NCBI GenBank assembly: GCA_017453125.1
Contig: JAFTKS010000012.1
Coordinates: forward strand, 181,238-245,237
Direction of reading: 5' to 3'
Length of the DNA stretch: 64,000 bases
DNA from: Clostridia bacterium
Lineage (GTDB): Bacteria > Bacillota > Clostridia > Christensenellales > UBA1242
Shown here: in pieces, positions 21,001 through 36,000 of the stretch
Numbering within the stretch: position 1 is the first letter of the stretch
Layout of the letters: each line of letters starts with the position of its first letter
Translations under genes and position numbers: made by a program
The notes under the pieces: generated by a model
Seen by the model: only the letters and a program-made list of their open reading frames with translations
Databases searched by the model: none
What the model was told of the DNA's origin: nothing

Positions 21001-24000
21001 GAACAAGTTTACTATTCTCATCAACAAGACCAACAAAGCCTCCGGCATAAGACTTTCCTACAATATCTATCTTGTTATAAGAATGTGTAATGTTAAGCTC
21101 GGCGTTAATAACTTCGCCAACCATTCCACCAACACTTATTCCTCTATCAATTAAACACTTACTCTCTTCGGTATAAACAATTTCACTTGAGATAATCTCT
21201 GTTGATACTTTATTGCCTTTGATAAGTTTGCCAATAAAGCCACCAACAACAGCATTATCTTCTGTTTGCATAGTATGCAATAAATTAACATCTGTAAGTT
21301 TTATACCAATTAAGCTTGTCGAACCTTGTTGAATAGCAACAAGTCCACCCATACTACCATTGGTAGTTATAATATTTACATTGTTAAGTTTTGCTTTTGT
21401 ATATTCCGTTGCAGTAGAAATACCAAATAAACCCGCTTCAGAATTTGTTATAATTAATAAGTTTTTTATAGTATGATTATTTCCTGTAAATGAGCCATTG
21501 AAATAATTTCTACCCATATATTCAAGAATTGGCGCACCACCAATAGGCGTAAATAATTTATACTGCATATCAATATCTGATGCCAATTCTATTCTACTAG
21601 ACAAATGTTGTCCGTGATTAATAAGGTAAGAAGCATAAGCAAGACCTAAAGCAGATTTTACTGTAAGAGAATTTTCTCCAATAATAATATCGTTTTCAGT
21701 TGCAATATTTCCATATTTATTGAAATAGTTGCTCCAAACATAATCGGCATACTCTGTTTGTGATGTACTATACAAATCAATGTCTTCGAAATACCAATCT
21801 TTGCCTATCTCTTGTTTCAATTCCCATCTGAGGAACATTCTTCCATTTTTGATAGTTGGAAGAATCAACCAATTGTTATAAAAGTCATAATCTTCAGCAA
21901 AATTATTAATATCTTGTGCTTTTTGAAGATCTGCAACAAACGCATCTCCCAAATGATTGTAATACACAAAATTATCTTCATCTACTGAATAAATATAGCT
22001 ATCTAAAATTGAAACTGTACCAAATAAATTTTTGCTTGAATCAAATTCTGCATCTTTGAATACACCAAGTTTTATTTGTCCATTTCCATTAGATACAATG
22101 GAATGTCCCGAACTGGCTACATTAGGATATATAACCAGTCCGTTATTTGTTCCATATACAACGGCACCAGAACCCATTGTTTTTATAACAGGATGAATGT
22201 CAATGCCATTATTAATTCCAATATAGCCACCTGTTGTAGCTAAATTATTGATAACCGTACTAGATACTTTACCATTATTTGTAGCAATAATAGTATTTGT
22301 AGCATTAGAAACAGCAATTCCGTATACTCTAGAATCAGCATCAATATTACTAAATAAACTAATGCCATTTCTTAGAGTATTTATAAAGTAAATATCGTTA
22401 TTGTTTGTTGCAATCGCTGTCATTCCACTGCAATCGCCTGTAACAATATACGATTTCCCCGCTGTTACTCCAGAAGCGAGAGTTGTCACAGTTTCTGGAG
22501 TAAGTTTTGGGTCAATATAACTTTCATTACTTAACCAAGATAATCTTGGGAAAGCATTTATTGCTAATGTCCAAATCGAAGAAACTTCGCCTGTCGTCTT
22601 CTCAAAATTGATACCATCAGGAATATTATTTGTATCTTCATCTAGATATAGCATTTCTGCAACACTAAGGCCTTGTCCAATTGAATTATGTTCAATCATA
22701 AACTCAGCAAGATAATATACGCTTGTCAACTCAACCATATTTTCAATATCGCTACCATCACTGGTTTCGGCCATTCCAATGATACCAGCAATTTGAGAGG
22801 CTTCATTTTCACACTTGTTTGCAATAATATTTGAAATAGAATATACATTATGCATTTGAACATTATTATCCGTATTCAAAGCATTTGCTTCAAACATTCC
22901 AACGATACCACCAAGAGCATTGTAATTACTTACATTAGTCTTGCTACTTGCTTGAATATAAGTTTCATAATTTGCATTGAAGTTATGGTCATATGTATAT
23001 ATTGTATTTGAAGAGTAACTATCTTCAATATTCAAATAATTATAACCATATCCAATTAATCCACCTAGGTTTGCATTATCTTGAATATAAGTTGAACCTT
23101 TGGCTGTAATCAGTTTTATATATCCCGATGCAAAACTTTGAGATATTTTTGATGGCGAAAGCAAGGTTGCAAAACCTGCGATACCACCAATATTTACATT
23201 TGAACCTGATGTTTGAGCAAGCCCAACTACTATATTTGAATTATAGCCAGACCTAAATAAACTTCCACCACTCATTTTTCCTATCAATCCACCAATATTA
23301 AGAATGGTTGATTCTCCAATATTCACAGGGGCGGTCGTATTGATTTCAGTTAAACTCAACATACCAATTGCAGAGCCACTATTCATTTTTCCAATAGTTC
23401 CACCGATATTGATATTAAGTTTATCAGATTCTGATACAGTCCAAGATAGTGTTGTTGAACTTTGAATTGAATTAATATTTTCTCTACAAGAGATAACAGA
23501 ACCAATCAACGAACCAACGTTAATATCTCCACTAGCAACTGTATTTTCCAAGTTTATCTGTGTATTTGAATGAGTAAATGTTAGTGTTTTAATATTATTT
23601 ACAATATCGTTCAATGTTATATAGCCATTTGAATTGCCACCCATTTCTCCAATTGTTCCACCAACACTCAAGTTACCTTTGTTGGCAAATATCGAACTAG
23701 CATATACCCCATTATTCACAAATTTTATATACGAATCAATCGTACTATTTATATCAAGAATGTCAATATTTTCAATTGCAAATGTATTATTAACAGCTAC
23801 ACCTTCCAAACTACCAAATGCACCACCAACTGCAATAGTTTCAAAATTTGCAAATCCTGAATCTTTTGCAGAAATCTCCATATCAATTATAGGATCAGAA
23901 ATGGTCATATTTTTTAGTGTTGTACTAGGTGCTCCGACAGAAGACGAATTAATAAGTTTTCCTATAATTCCGCCTACTGCCATTGTCGAATAATCACCTT

Positions 24001-27000
24001 GAATATAATCAAGTGATACTGTAATAATTGGGTTTTCAACATTAATAGAATATGATGGTGAATTTGAACTCAACGAAGCGTATCCAAATATTGAACCAAC
24101 ATACATATTAATGCATCGATCCGATGTTACTTCACCCGTTATATTGATAGAAGGATTGATAATATCAATTGTCTCAGGGTCTCCTAAAGCAAATGTTGTA
24201 ATACCAGAATCTTCTGTGTCGGCTTTAATAACAATCGAATCAGCATAGCCTCCTAAACCACCAACATAACCAGCAGAAACAGGTTGAGACGTTCCCCCAA
24301 CAACAATTTGTGAGTCATTAATAAATTCTAAATCAACATTATTGATAGTTGTTGCTGAGGTTCCTTTATTGAATGAATAGCCAAATAATGTACCAATTGC
24401 AGTAGTTGAACCACTATCGGTTGGGGCAATTAAGTTTGATGAAACAACCAAATTGAATTCTTTGAACGTTGCACCTTTGACTGCTCCAAATATTCCAGTA
24501 TAATTACTAATTGGAGCACGACTACCAGAACTATCCTGACCTACATAAATAGTATAAGGATAACCAGCTGTAGACTTCTTCTCTGGGTTACTCATTAGAG
24601 TACCTGTAAAAGGATTTCCAAGAGAAGCAAGTGAAGAATACTCAGATGCTGTAATGAAAATATCATTATCTAAATAATACTTTCTATTTGGATATAAATT
24701 GATTTGTTTCAAATCTTCGTAATCTTTTACAAGAACGATAGAGTCGTCTATTCTAGATTCGTGAGTTGGTAGCACGAAATTATCTGCCCTAGCATTCGAC
24801 TTATTGACAGCAACACCTGCCCAAATAGATGATGACCATACATTCTCAGGATAAATTTTTTGTGCAGAAACTGCGGTTGATATAATTGTATCAGATGCAA
24901 TATCATAAGGTTTGAATACAAAATCACTATGTAATTGTGCATCAATGTCTGCACTAGATGCATTTGCTTGATTTAGAAGAGATGTGAATACACCCTTTTT
25001 AGCAGATTCTTCATCATAGAATCTATTAATCAATTCATATAGAGTTCTTGTAGAAGAATATTGTCTCATTCTAGAGAAATATGAACTTGATTTTACATTA
25101 TAAGAATACTCTCCATCAACACCTGTTTCTTCTTTTGCATAAGAAACGATTGCGCCACTATACATCGCCATTGTTCCAAATTGTTTAACTTTGGTCAATG
25201 TATTATTGTCGGTATCTACTTCTACAATTATATTATTGACATCTTTGTAGAAATAATTTTTTATAGAATCGGAAGGAATATTATTCTTGTCATAAATAGT
25301 CTTTCCTTCTCCATTTAGGATTGAACCATTTGAAGACACTGTAGGAGTCACACTCATTGACCAAGTAGAATCGGAATTTCCTATCTCTGGTAACAATACA
25401 AAGAAGCTTTTCATTGACTCTTTGTTTGCACTAGAATCATAATTATCTATACTATCAAATGTATATGTAGTAATAGTATACATATTTTCTTGAAGCATTC
25501 TCTTATAATATGCGTCTACACCAATTTCAGCATCTACATAATTGTATCCAATAATTGAACCAATGGTTGCTTCACTTGCATCGTTGTTGATATATTGTCT
25601 TCTTGTATTCAAACTAGACTTGTTCCAAAGGTTAAGTCCTACAATTCCTTGCATTGTAAGTTTTGCAGTATTTGGACCTCTGAAATTATCATAATTTTCG
25701 ATATACAATCCAACAACTTCTTCAGCTCCTTGCGGAATTGTTGTACTATAATAAGAAGTATTAAGACCAATAATTCCACCAATAGCTTTGAACGAATAAA
25801 CGTCTGCAGTTGTATATACTGCTGTTAATTGTCCGCCAATATTTGCACCAATTACACCACCGGCATATAGTGAATTGATGTTATTAACATTGACTTTATT
25901 GTATGAGTTGGTTATTGTTCCTTCTTTATTAAGTCCAACGATACCACCTATAAAGTGAGCATTTGAACCAAAGAACTTTGTACTACCTACACTTGCATAT
26001 CTATCAGAATCGTTATCAAAAGAAGACTTTGTATAAATATGAGTTTTCTCAGCTTTTGCTGTAAGCAAAGTAGAATCAATAGAATCTTGAGTTGATTTCA
26101 AGTTACTTACAGAACTTCTATGGATTTCGCCATTATTCTGTCCAGCAAGACCACCTGCTACTCTTGACGCTTTGATAACTGAGTTCTGATCAACATATAC
26201 TTTGTTTGAAGAAATTACAGAGTCATTACCAACATATCCAACTATACCACCAACAATTTCTCCAAATAATGTTGTGTTACTACCCTCAAATACAAGATTT
26301 CGTATTGAACTAATCTCATTTGATGTAACAACATCTACAATATTTTCAACCTTTTTGGAAACATCAATTATACCAACAAGTCCCCCAGCATAAGAAACTT
26401 TGTTAATATTAGAAATTAAATCACCATTAGCATCAAGTTCTTTGTTTATCAATGATTCATACACATTGAACTTAGATGTAATATTTAATTTCTTCTTGAC
26501 ATCGAATGTATTGTATGAAGTAAAGTTCGAAGCAGTAACAGAAATTGTGCTAGTAAGATTTACAAGAGTGCTTTGACCAGTAACTCTACCTGCTATAGCC
26601 CCTACGGCATTTAGGCCATAAACTTTTGCACTGCTACCGGAAATATTAATATTATAAATCATACTATCAACAACTTGACCAGCTACAACACCTACGAAAT
26701 TCACACCTGAACCATAAACTTCGCTTACTTCAATATCAATGTTTTTAACAACAGCCCCATCAATAAGTTTTGCAAACATACCTACTGAAGTTACCTTTTT
26801 GAGTTCTCCGTTATCGGAATACTTCTCAATTTCTTGATATTTGCTATCTTCAGATTGTTGTTTATTAATTGCATTATTACCAATACTTGTATTAGCATTT
26901 ATACTTAAGTTGGAAATCTTCATTCCATTACCATCAAGATTTCCAGAGAACATAATATTATAAGTCTCAGCATTAAGAACATTACTTCCAAATGTGATAT

Positions 27001-30000
27001 CTGTAATAAGTCTTAAGTACTTATCAGATTTATAATTTAGTTCTGCTATATTATTTCCATCTGTATCTATTTGGTTAATGAAAATATTAAAGTCGCTTGC
27101 ATTCTTGACTAAATATGGATTAAGAATACTTGCACCATATTCAATGCTTACACTATTGCCATCTTCACTCTTATCATTCTTTTCTAGAATAGAGAAATAT
27201 TCATAGTTATTGTCTGACTGAGGAAGTTTTGTTGTTTCTGATAACTCGATGAATTTAATATCGAAATAACTCATATTTTTGAATGAATTACTTGAGATAA
27301 TAGATTCAATAATCATATTTGTTATTCTAGATTTTAAATTTGCATCAGTATCGACAAGTTCAAATCCTTCTTTTTCCAAATATATATCAACCTTAATATA
27401 TTGATACAATAATTTTTCAAAATCAGATTCTTTTATATCGCTAAACTTATAATCTTTATAAATATCATTATAGCTATTAAGAGTTGTAACAATTTCAGAC
27501 TTGCTAATAGCTGTAGCAATGGTAGAATCCAAATTGTTATTAACGGCATTAATTAAATTCACACCATTACACTCAATAATTGTTGGTTGAATATTATCTC
27601 TTGAGAAATTATAAGTAATATCAGAATAGTCAAGCAAGATATTAGCATATACACTTTCCACTATTTTCGAAGTACTATCTGAAACATAATACTTAAGACT
27701 CATAGTATTTAAGTTCGCAGAAACTAGTTGAGGTGTACCAAATGTATAATAGCTATCTTGGAAATAAACACTTGAATTTGTTAATATGTTTGGATAGAAC
27801 CAAACAGCACCAACAGTTTTCTTTATTGCATCTTCTTTGTTTAAGATATCATCATAATTCGGAGCAAATGCAAATGTTTCGAAAGTATTGTAACTACTCA
27901 ATTTACTAATCGAAATTGCTGTAGCCTTTTGTTTTTCTTGATCGGAAATAGTGATGATGTCTTTGTTTTTCTCGCCCTCAGTTTCAAAGTCTGAAGAAAT
28001 AGCCTTCAAGAAATAAGCATTAGTAATATCTCCACTATCTCTTGCAACACCATTTGTTAAATCTTCCATTGCAATAAATGGATAGTTGTTATCTTTGTCA
28101 TATACTCCACTTGCTAGAGTATAAACATTATTGATTATTCCGCTATTTTCAAATACAAATCCGACTGAGTATGAGCCTCTTACAAGCAAGTTTGCATAAC
28201 TATCTTGAATAGAACCAGAGTTTTTGAATACGAATCCAGAACTATTTCCACCAATAGAAATTGCTCCTGTATTTTTAAGTCTTATACCAAGGTTATCATA
28301 TCCAACGCCTACAAAGTTCTCTAAATCAGTAATTCCGGTTAAATTTTTAGGATATTGAGAAGTGCTACTTGCATAACTATAAGCAATTCTTCCTGCATTT
28401 TCGAATACAAATGCAGATGACCCTGCTTCATAACCAGAGGCTGACGATACTTGAGATACTATATTTCCACCCTTGAAATAACTTGAAGCAATAATCGCAT
28501 TCTCTTTATTTTCGGCAACAAATCCAGCAACACGATTCAAACCAAATATACTTATGTTATTAATATTAGAATTTGATATGTATCCTTCGTTTACACCAAC
28601 CAAGCCACCAATGTTATGTTTTGCACTTGTGGTTACAGAACCATAATCTAAAGCTATTTTTGTCAAATATCTTTGAACAGATTCTTTTTGATTGTTTTCA
28701 TTTATAAAGTAAGATTTATTGATTGTTTCACCAATTTGATATTCTGAAATCAATCCCCTTTGTGCTAACATTTCATTTCTTTCATTGCGATGAGAATTAG
28801 CATTGTTTGTTACTTTTACATTAGTTACAATTCCTTTGTTAACACCTGCTAACAAACCAAATGTAACTTGTGAATAATTAGCAACATCAATTGACAAATC
28901 GGCATTCTTAAATTCATCTAATCCAGTTGTAGGATTCTTGATAATTGCATCGTCTGAAATAATCGACTCATCATTCTTGACTTCAAGAATTAAGTTTTTG
29001 ATTGTTGTTTTTTCAGATATTTCTGAGAACAATCCAAGAGTTAATTGTCTATTAGTAGATTCTTCATTGTTTGAATCTGAAGTAATCGTAGTATTATAGA
29101 AATTCTTGATTGTAATTACATATCCATTACCATCTAACGACGCTATTGGAGTATTGAGAGGTGCCCAGTCTGAAACAGTTATATCACTAAGAAGGATATA
29201 ATATCCACCCTCTTCCATATTTCTAAGTTCTTTTTCTGTATAGATAGGTTCTGGATTTTCTTCGTTTGAAAGTCTTGTGAATTGCAATCCAAATCTACAA
29301 TATGGATCAAATACAAAGTCTGAAGTAGTAATTGATGGATTGACTCTTACACCACCCTCGGCTTTGGCAGTATATTCAATCTTAACAGATGCCTGCAAAA
29401 TACTACTTGGATTCTTTGCATTATTTTTAATAGTCAAATATTCGCCATTAGCAGAAATTTGGAAGTCAGAATACTTTTCTCCAGCAACAAGAGGAACTAG
29501 TATATCGCCTGAAATTACTGAGAATGTACCTGCACTTGCTTTGGATAATTCATCTTCTAATTTGCTAATTTTAGATGAAATTACGCCATCGTGATTGGCA
29601 TCAAATTCTTCATCATAAGAAGCTTTTAGAATAACCCTTAGATCATAAGGTTGATTGTATATACCAACAAATTTTCCAATTGACTCATCTACATACTTAA
29701 CTGAAATTCCATCAATTGTATATAAAGCAAGTCTTACAACAACAGTATCAGTTGCAGTATAAGTCACACCATTAACATTCAATACAACTTTTGCAGTTAT
29801 TGAAATATCTTTTCCAATATAATCTGTATATGAATCCCCTAATTCTGCAAGTGTTTTGATTGTAAGTTGAGCTTTTGTAGAATCAATCCAAATAGGTTCA
29901 ATTGAGTTTAATACTTTTTCAACTCCACCAACAATATCTGTTGATAACTCCCAATTTACTTGATTCTTGGAAGTAACGCCAATATCAAGTGTTTGACCAA

Positions 30001-33000
30001 ATGCAACAACACCATTTTTTGCACCATTGATATTAAGTCTTACACTAGGAGATTGAGCAACGGTAATATCAATAGTCTTACTATCTATTTCTTTTCCATC
30101 AAGATATGCCCTATAGGTAATTGTGAACTTTGGAGAAGTATCGGTATTGATTGAAGGAACCAATGTTCTTATATATAATTTTCCATTATATGCAAAGTGC
30201 TCTGTTCCAGAGTTGTCTACAAATACATTGCTCAATTTTGAAACACGAATAGTTCTACCATTATTCAATACTTCTCTATAATCAGTTTCTGCTTTGTAAT
30301 ATCCATCAAAGATATTAAAGTTCGAATCTTGATATACAGCTACCAATTGCTCAAGAGAAATATAATATGTACCATTGTATAAACTTGATTCAAATTCTAC
30401 ATAATCAACACTAGCAAAGTTTGGAACCAAATTTAATTCTAGAAGTCCTGCGTGTCCCGACACCAATGTATTTGATTGATAATAATCGTTTCTTTCGTAT
30501 TCTGTTTGACCATCAATATACTCATCTACAGCAGAATAATGACGTAGCATTGAGTCGTTGATATCTTGTTTATTAATAATTAATTCGCTAGTTGCTATTT
30601 TTACATTTTTCATATAATCAACAACAGCATAACTAATATTATAAATTTTTGCCAAATCACTATCGTATAGATAATGTTCTGGAATACTGAAAGCAAGTTC
30701 ATATTTAATTTCTTTCACATCAATGAAATTGCCCGATGCGTCTACTGCACCATTTTCGTCTAGTATTAGTTCTCTTGATACTACGTCAAGTTGAATTTTG
30801 TCAAAATAATAACTAGCACCTTCTTCAAGTACAATTCCAGAGAATGTAGTTGAATCAGACATTGAAGTAATGGTAGTCTTTAGAATCTCTTCTACTTTTG
30901 TAATATCATTATATAAAGTAACCGAAGTATTACCTTTTACATTAAAGTACAATTCACTATCCTCTTTGTCTGTATCAACGCTAATAAACATTGTAGCAGT
31001 ATTTAGAGGAGAAATAGTTTGTGTTTTTGTAGAGGTAATTCCATAAGTTCCTTTGATTACATCAAGAACCAATAATTTAGCAATGCTATTATTGATATAT
31101 CCTGTCGGAACATCTGTTCCATCAATATTTTCAGTAATATAATCTATAGCATTTTTTGCTTTTGTGAAATCATACAAGAAAGTGATTTCACTATTATTAA
31201 TAATATATGGAACTGCAAGAAGTTTGATATCATCTTGTTCTTCAATACCTATTATATCAAGTTGAGTTGAACTATCAACATATAGAGCGTAAGTATCCCC
31301 TAGACCAAATTTTGAATCAAAATACATTCTTTGGAATTCTTGATTATTAATCTTAATTCCTTCAAACGAAAAGTCTAGATTTGCATCATAAAGTATTGTA
31401 TCACTTCCATTAACAAGGAAATATCTAATTCCATAATTGTCGCTAGTCTTTAACTTTAAGATTGCTTTGTCTTTCATATAGTTTTCTAGCATTTCGTTTT
31501 CAAGATCAAGCGAACCATTGAATTTTGAGAAGAATGTAGTTGTGATATCTTCATTCATAACAACACTTAGATTATTATAATCCACTTCAGTGTTGAAACT
31601 TGTGTCAGTATACATACCAAATGTGTTAATTGCATTAATGATATTCAAAGTAAATGACGAACGACTTTCTTTGCTTGGATTATAAGGAGAATAAATTTCA
31701 AATGTAACAGAACCAATTCCCTTGGCAACTACATAAACCTCGTCATCAATAATTTCAATTTCGGCTATTGAACTATTTGGCTCAATGACAATCATACCAT
31801 TTTGAAGATATGGAGGAATAATCGCGATATTGATAATATCTGAAAGTTTGTATCTATTCATTTGATCAATTCTTGCATTGATAAATTTGCTATAATTTCT
31901 ATCAATAGAAGAATATTTTCCATCTAAGTTTAGATCTATAACCTTGACAGTCTCACCATCAATAATCTCACTCTTCCAAGGCATTGTTTTATAATTACTA
32001 GAACTAGCATCGGCATAATCAAGTTCATAATAATATATAGTCGTTTTTCCTGTTGTAATTGTTGATGTTGTATCAAGTATTTGTTCAACAACACTTAGCC
32101 AAACATTATTATAATCAATTTTATCATTTATAGCATTTGGGTTTCCAACTATAATTGCTCTAGGCGGAATATTAATAATCAAATTAACAAATTTTTCGGA
32201 TTTTTCTATGTAATAATCTTGTCTTGCAAAACCAATAGGATAACCAATATTTAATTGACTATTGTAGTATTTCAAATAACGTCCATTAGTATAATCAACT
32301 ACACCATTTGCAATATTGAATCCGTTTGCTGTTCCAAGAGTACTATCATCACCTTGATAGGTGTAAACTTGTTTTAATTCTGAAGCAACCGTATTGCCTT
32401 GATCATCAATTGTTATTGAAGTTGGATTTTCGCTACCAAGAGTAGCATTTGTTTGTCCCCAAGAATAAGTATTTCCATCTACTAGAACGGAAGAAATCAA
32501 TGAACTAGAATAATAAACTCTTGAAATCGCTGTGTAATTAGCTCCAATTGTTTGTTTCTCTACACCAAATAAACTTAGAACATAGTTAATATTATAAGTA
32601 GCACCAAGAACAACCAAAGATGTCGAAGTTGTAGTTGAACCAATTCCCAAATAATCATCTGTAATTTCAGAAATTGTACCAAGTGCAATATTTTGTTTTT
32701 CACTACTACCATTATCTTTAATTATAGATACCGCAAGACCAATATTCAAACCTTTTTGTCCCATATAGAAACTATTATAAGTTACTAAATTAGCAATTTT
32801 TAGGTTTCCACTATCAATCTCTTGTCTAGCGCTATTATATATAATTCTTAATTTTGCATTAGTTCCCGCACCTTCAATTATTACAGGATTAACAACTTTT
32901 CTTTGTTCTCCAGAACTAGCATAACTATCTAATACTCCAGTTGAACCATCGTTATTTATAAGTTTAATTAGCGAGTAGCTATTTACAATATTACCAAATT

Positions 33001-36000
33001 TGTATTGAACACTATCAAATACATTGCTTACTATTGTATTATTTATCAAATCTCCGAAGTTCAAATTTGTGATTTCTTGAGTCGGCCAAGTTGAATCAGA
33101 CTCACCTGTTCCTGCTGGCATATACAAATAATCTTGAGAAATACTCAACAAATAATTAATTGTAGCGCCTGCATTACTAGTGTAAGTATTGATATTATCA
33201 GCATTACCAACAAAACTTCCTGCATTAGCTTTTGTACCAGATATGTTCATTAATTTTCCAGAAGTTGTAGTATTATAAATACTTACTATTCCTTCGGCAT
33301 ACCCTAATACACCACCAAAATATAAATTATTTTGAGCAGAAAGAGCAATGTTTGTACTTACATAACTTGAAGAGATTAAAGCATTGCTAGCATTACCTAT
33401 AAAGCTAGACACATATTGCAATTGTGAAGACTTAGCGATTACAATATCGCCATAATAATCTCCTTTGATATTCGTTGTGTCGTAAGTTTTTGAAATTTCG
33501 GCATTTGTTTCAAAATAACTTGCAACTGAATTGTATGCAATATTTGATGCAAATTTTATATTTTCAGTAGAAATCTCTTTTAGAGGATCTCCAAAATATT
33601 TTCCAATCAATCCACCAACATTGTTTGTAGCATAAATTGATGTATTGAAATAAGAGTAAATATCTGAGAAATTCAAGAACTGAACTTTGTTTGAATAAAT
33701 ATTTCCACTTGATTTCTGGAATCCTGCAGACAAACTCTCGCTACCATTAACGTGATAACCAATTAGTCCACCAACATTATTTTTTGCAATAATATTTGGT
33801 AATACAACGTTATTGGAAACTCTGTTCATATTTTTTCCAACAACACCACCAACGTTATCTTTACCAGATATATAAGCTCTAACAGCAAGCCCATTAATCA
33901 CACCAGAATTATCATTGCCAACCAAATCGGAAGCATTAATCCCTGCAACACCACCAATTATAGTATTGTCGTGAATTGATAATTCATTTGCAGTCTCATA
34001 AGCATTATATCTTGGATTTATAATAGTTACAACGTCAAAGCCTTCAAGCCCTGACGATACAACAAATGAGTTGATATTAGAATCAAGTGCATCAACGTCT
34101 TTGGAAATAATTCCTGTATTAACACCTGCTACACCACCTACTCTTGTGTTCTTTGTTGAAATTGTTGAAGTGTCTTGAATATTGATTGTAGTATATACTT
34201 GAGTCGCATCAATAATGCCTGTATTATATCCAACAGCTCCACCTATATTTGTATTAAGTGCAAATACTGAATAAGAACCATAATAAGAAATGCCTTTTGA
34301 AACGCTAGATCTTCTTATGCTTTCTAACAATGATCCATTGATTTGTGAACCAATTGAAGAATCGTTAACAACACAATCTTCTATACGACCTGCATTATAA
34401 CCAGCAATAGCTCCAACATACTCATTCAAAGTAAATCCATTAGCTGTAACAATACTTCCGTATCCAATAATATTAATGGTATGACCACTGATAGTAAGAT
34501 TGTCTACTCGTCCAGAAGTGCCAATATAACCAAACAATCCGTAATAACTATTACCAATATCTTTGCTTGCAGTATCGTTATGGTGATCTACATTGATGTT
34601 TAGATTATAAATTCCGAAGTATCTATATACATTTTCAGAAAGTTCATATCTTCCTGATAGTGTACCAGTGAATGGTAATGATTCACTACCAATAGGCTCC
34701 CAATTTGAAATAGATGACAAATTGATATCTTTGACAAGCACATAATTAGCAGATAATGAATCTTCATCTTTACCAATTAGTTTAAGCTCTTCAACAGAAT
34801 CTATCTCAAAAGGAACTCTTTTTCCATTAGCTACACGAAGTGTTATTTCAGTAAATCTTGAATAAAACTCTTGGTAATTTTGAAGATTTGCAAGAACTTC
34901 TGCATTTGGTTTTAATGTACCGCTTTTTGCAGCAATAATGATTTTATACACAGGATTATCTTGATAAGCTTCAGAGGTCTTCGTGTATGTAAGAACAATT
35001 GTACCTTTTTCTGTTACTTTGCAATCAATATCTGTTGGACAAATAATATCAATTTCTTTATTAAGCAAATCTGCATTTGGATCTACAGCTTCAAGTTCAT
35101 AACCAAATTCAACTACATTACCCGATACATAAGAGCCTTTTGATTCGGTCATATCTCTAATATCAAGAGTAATTCTATTATTGAATAATTCAGGAACAAT
35201 GTTTGAAACCCCTGTTGCCTCTTTTACTATAACATCAATTGGAAGTGTTAATGTATGTACAACTTCCTCGCCTTCAGCCGTTATAAATCTCTGAGACAAA
35301 CTAGCATAAACAATGAAATTTCTAATAGGGTTATCTGCTTGGTTTGTAGGTATAGATAATTTTACCTTGTTTTGCTTAGTTTCAATTTTATTCTCTGTAG
35401 CATCAATAATAATCTTGCTATGAGAGAGTATTCCGTTACCAAATTGATATTCATACCATAGTAGATTTCCCTCATCTTTGTCTGTATACTTTGAATTGTT
35501 ATTTTGTCCAGCACTCCAAGTCAAATTATAATCAATAGTCGGATTTATTGGATTGATATTGATTTCTAAAGATTTATAACCATACAATTCTTCATAAGCA
35601 TAACCTTTATTATCAGTCACAAACTTTTCATCTAAATCTTCCAAAGAATATACAACAACTGAATTGACATTAGATGAAATAGACTTAACTATTGTCTGCG
35701 TGAATACCTTAATTTTGATGTATACAGTTTTGCCTTCCGCTTCGCTATCAAATTTAAATTCCAACTCAATAGGAGTATCAGAATATGCCTTTACATAAAT
35801 TTGATTTTGAGAAATTTCAACAATTTGTTTATTTGATGAAATTGGTGTTCTAACATTTAATATACCAGCTAGTGATGTTAGCTTTTGTGCAATCAAAGCA
35901 TTTTCGTCACCAGTCTTTTGTTCTACTCCAAGCAAATAATGGAAATTATATGTTTCACCAACAATCAAACTTGTTCTATATGATACAAGGTTTGCATCAT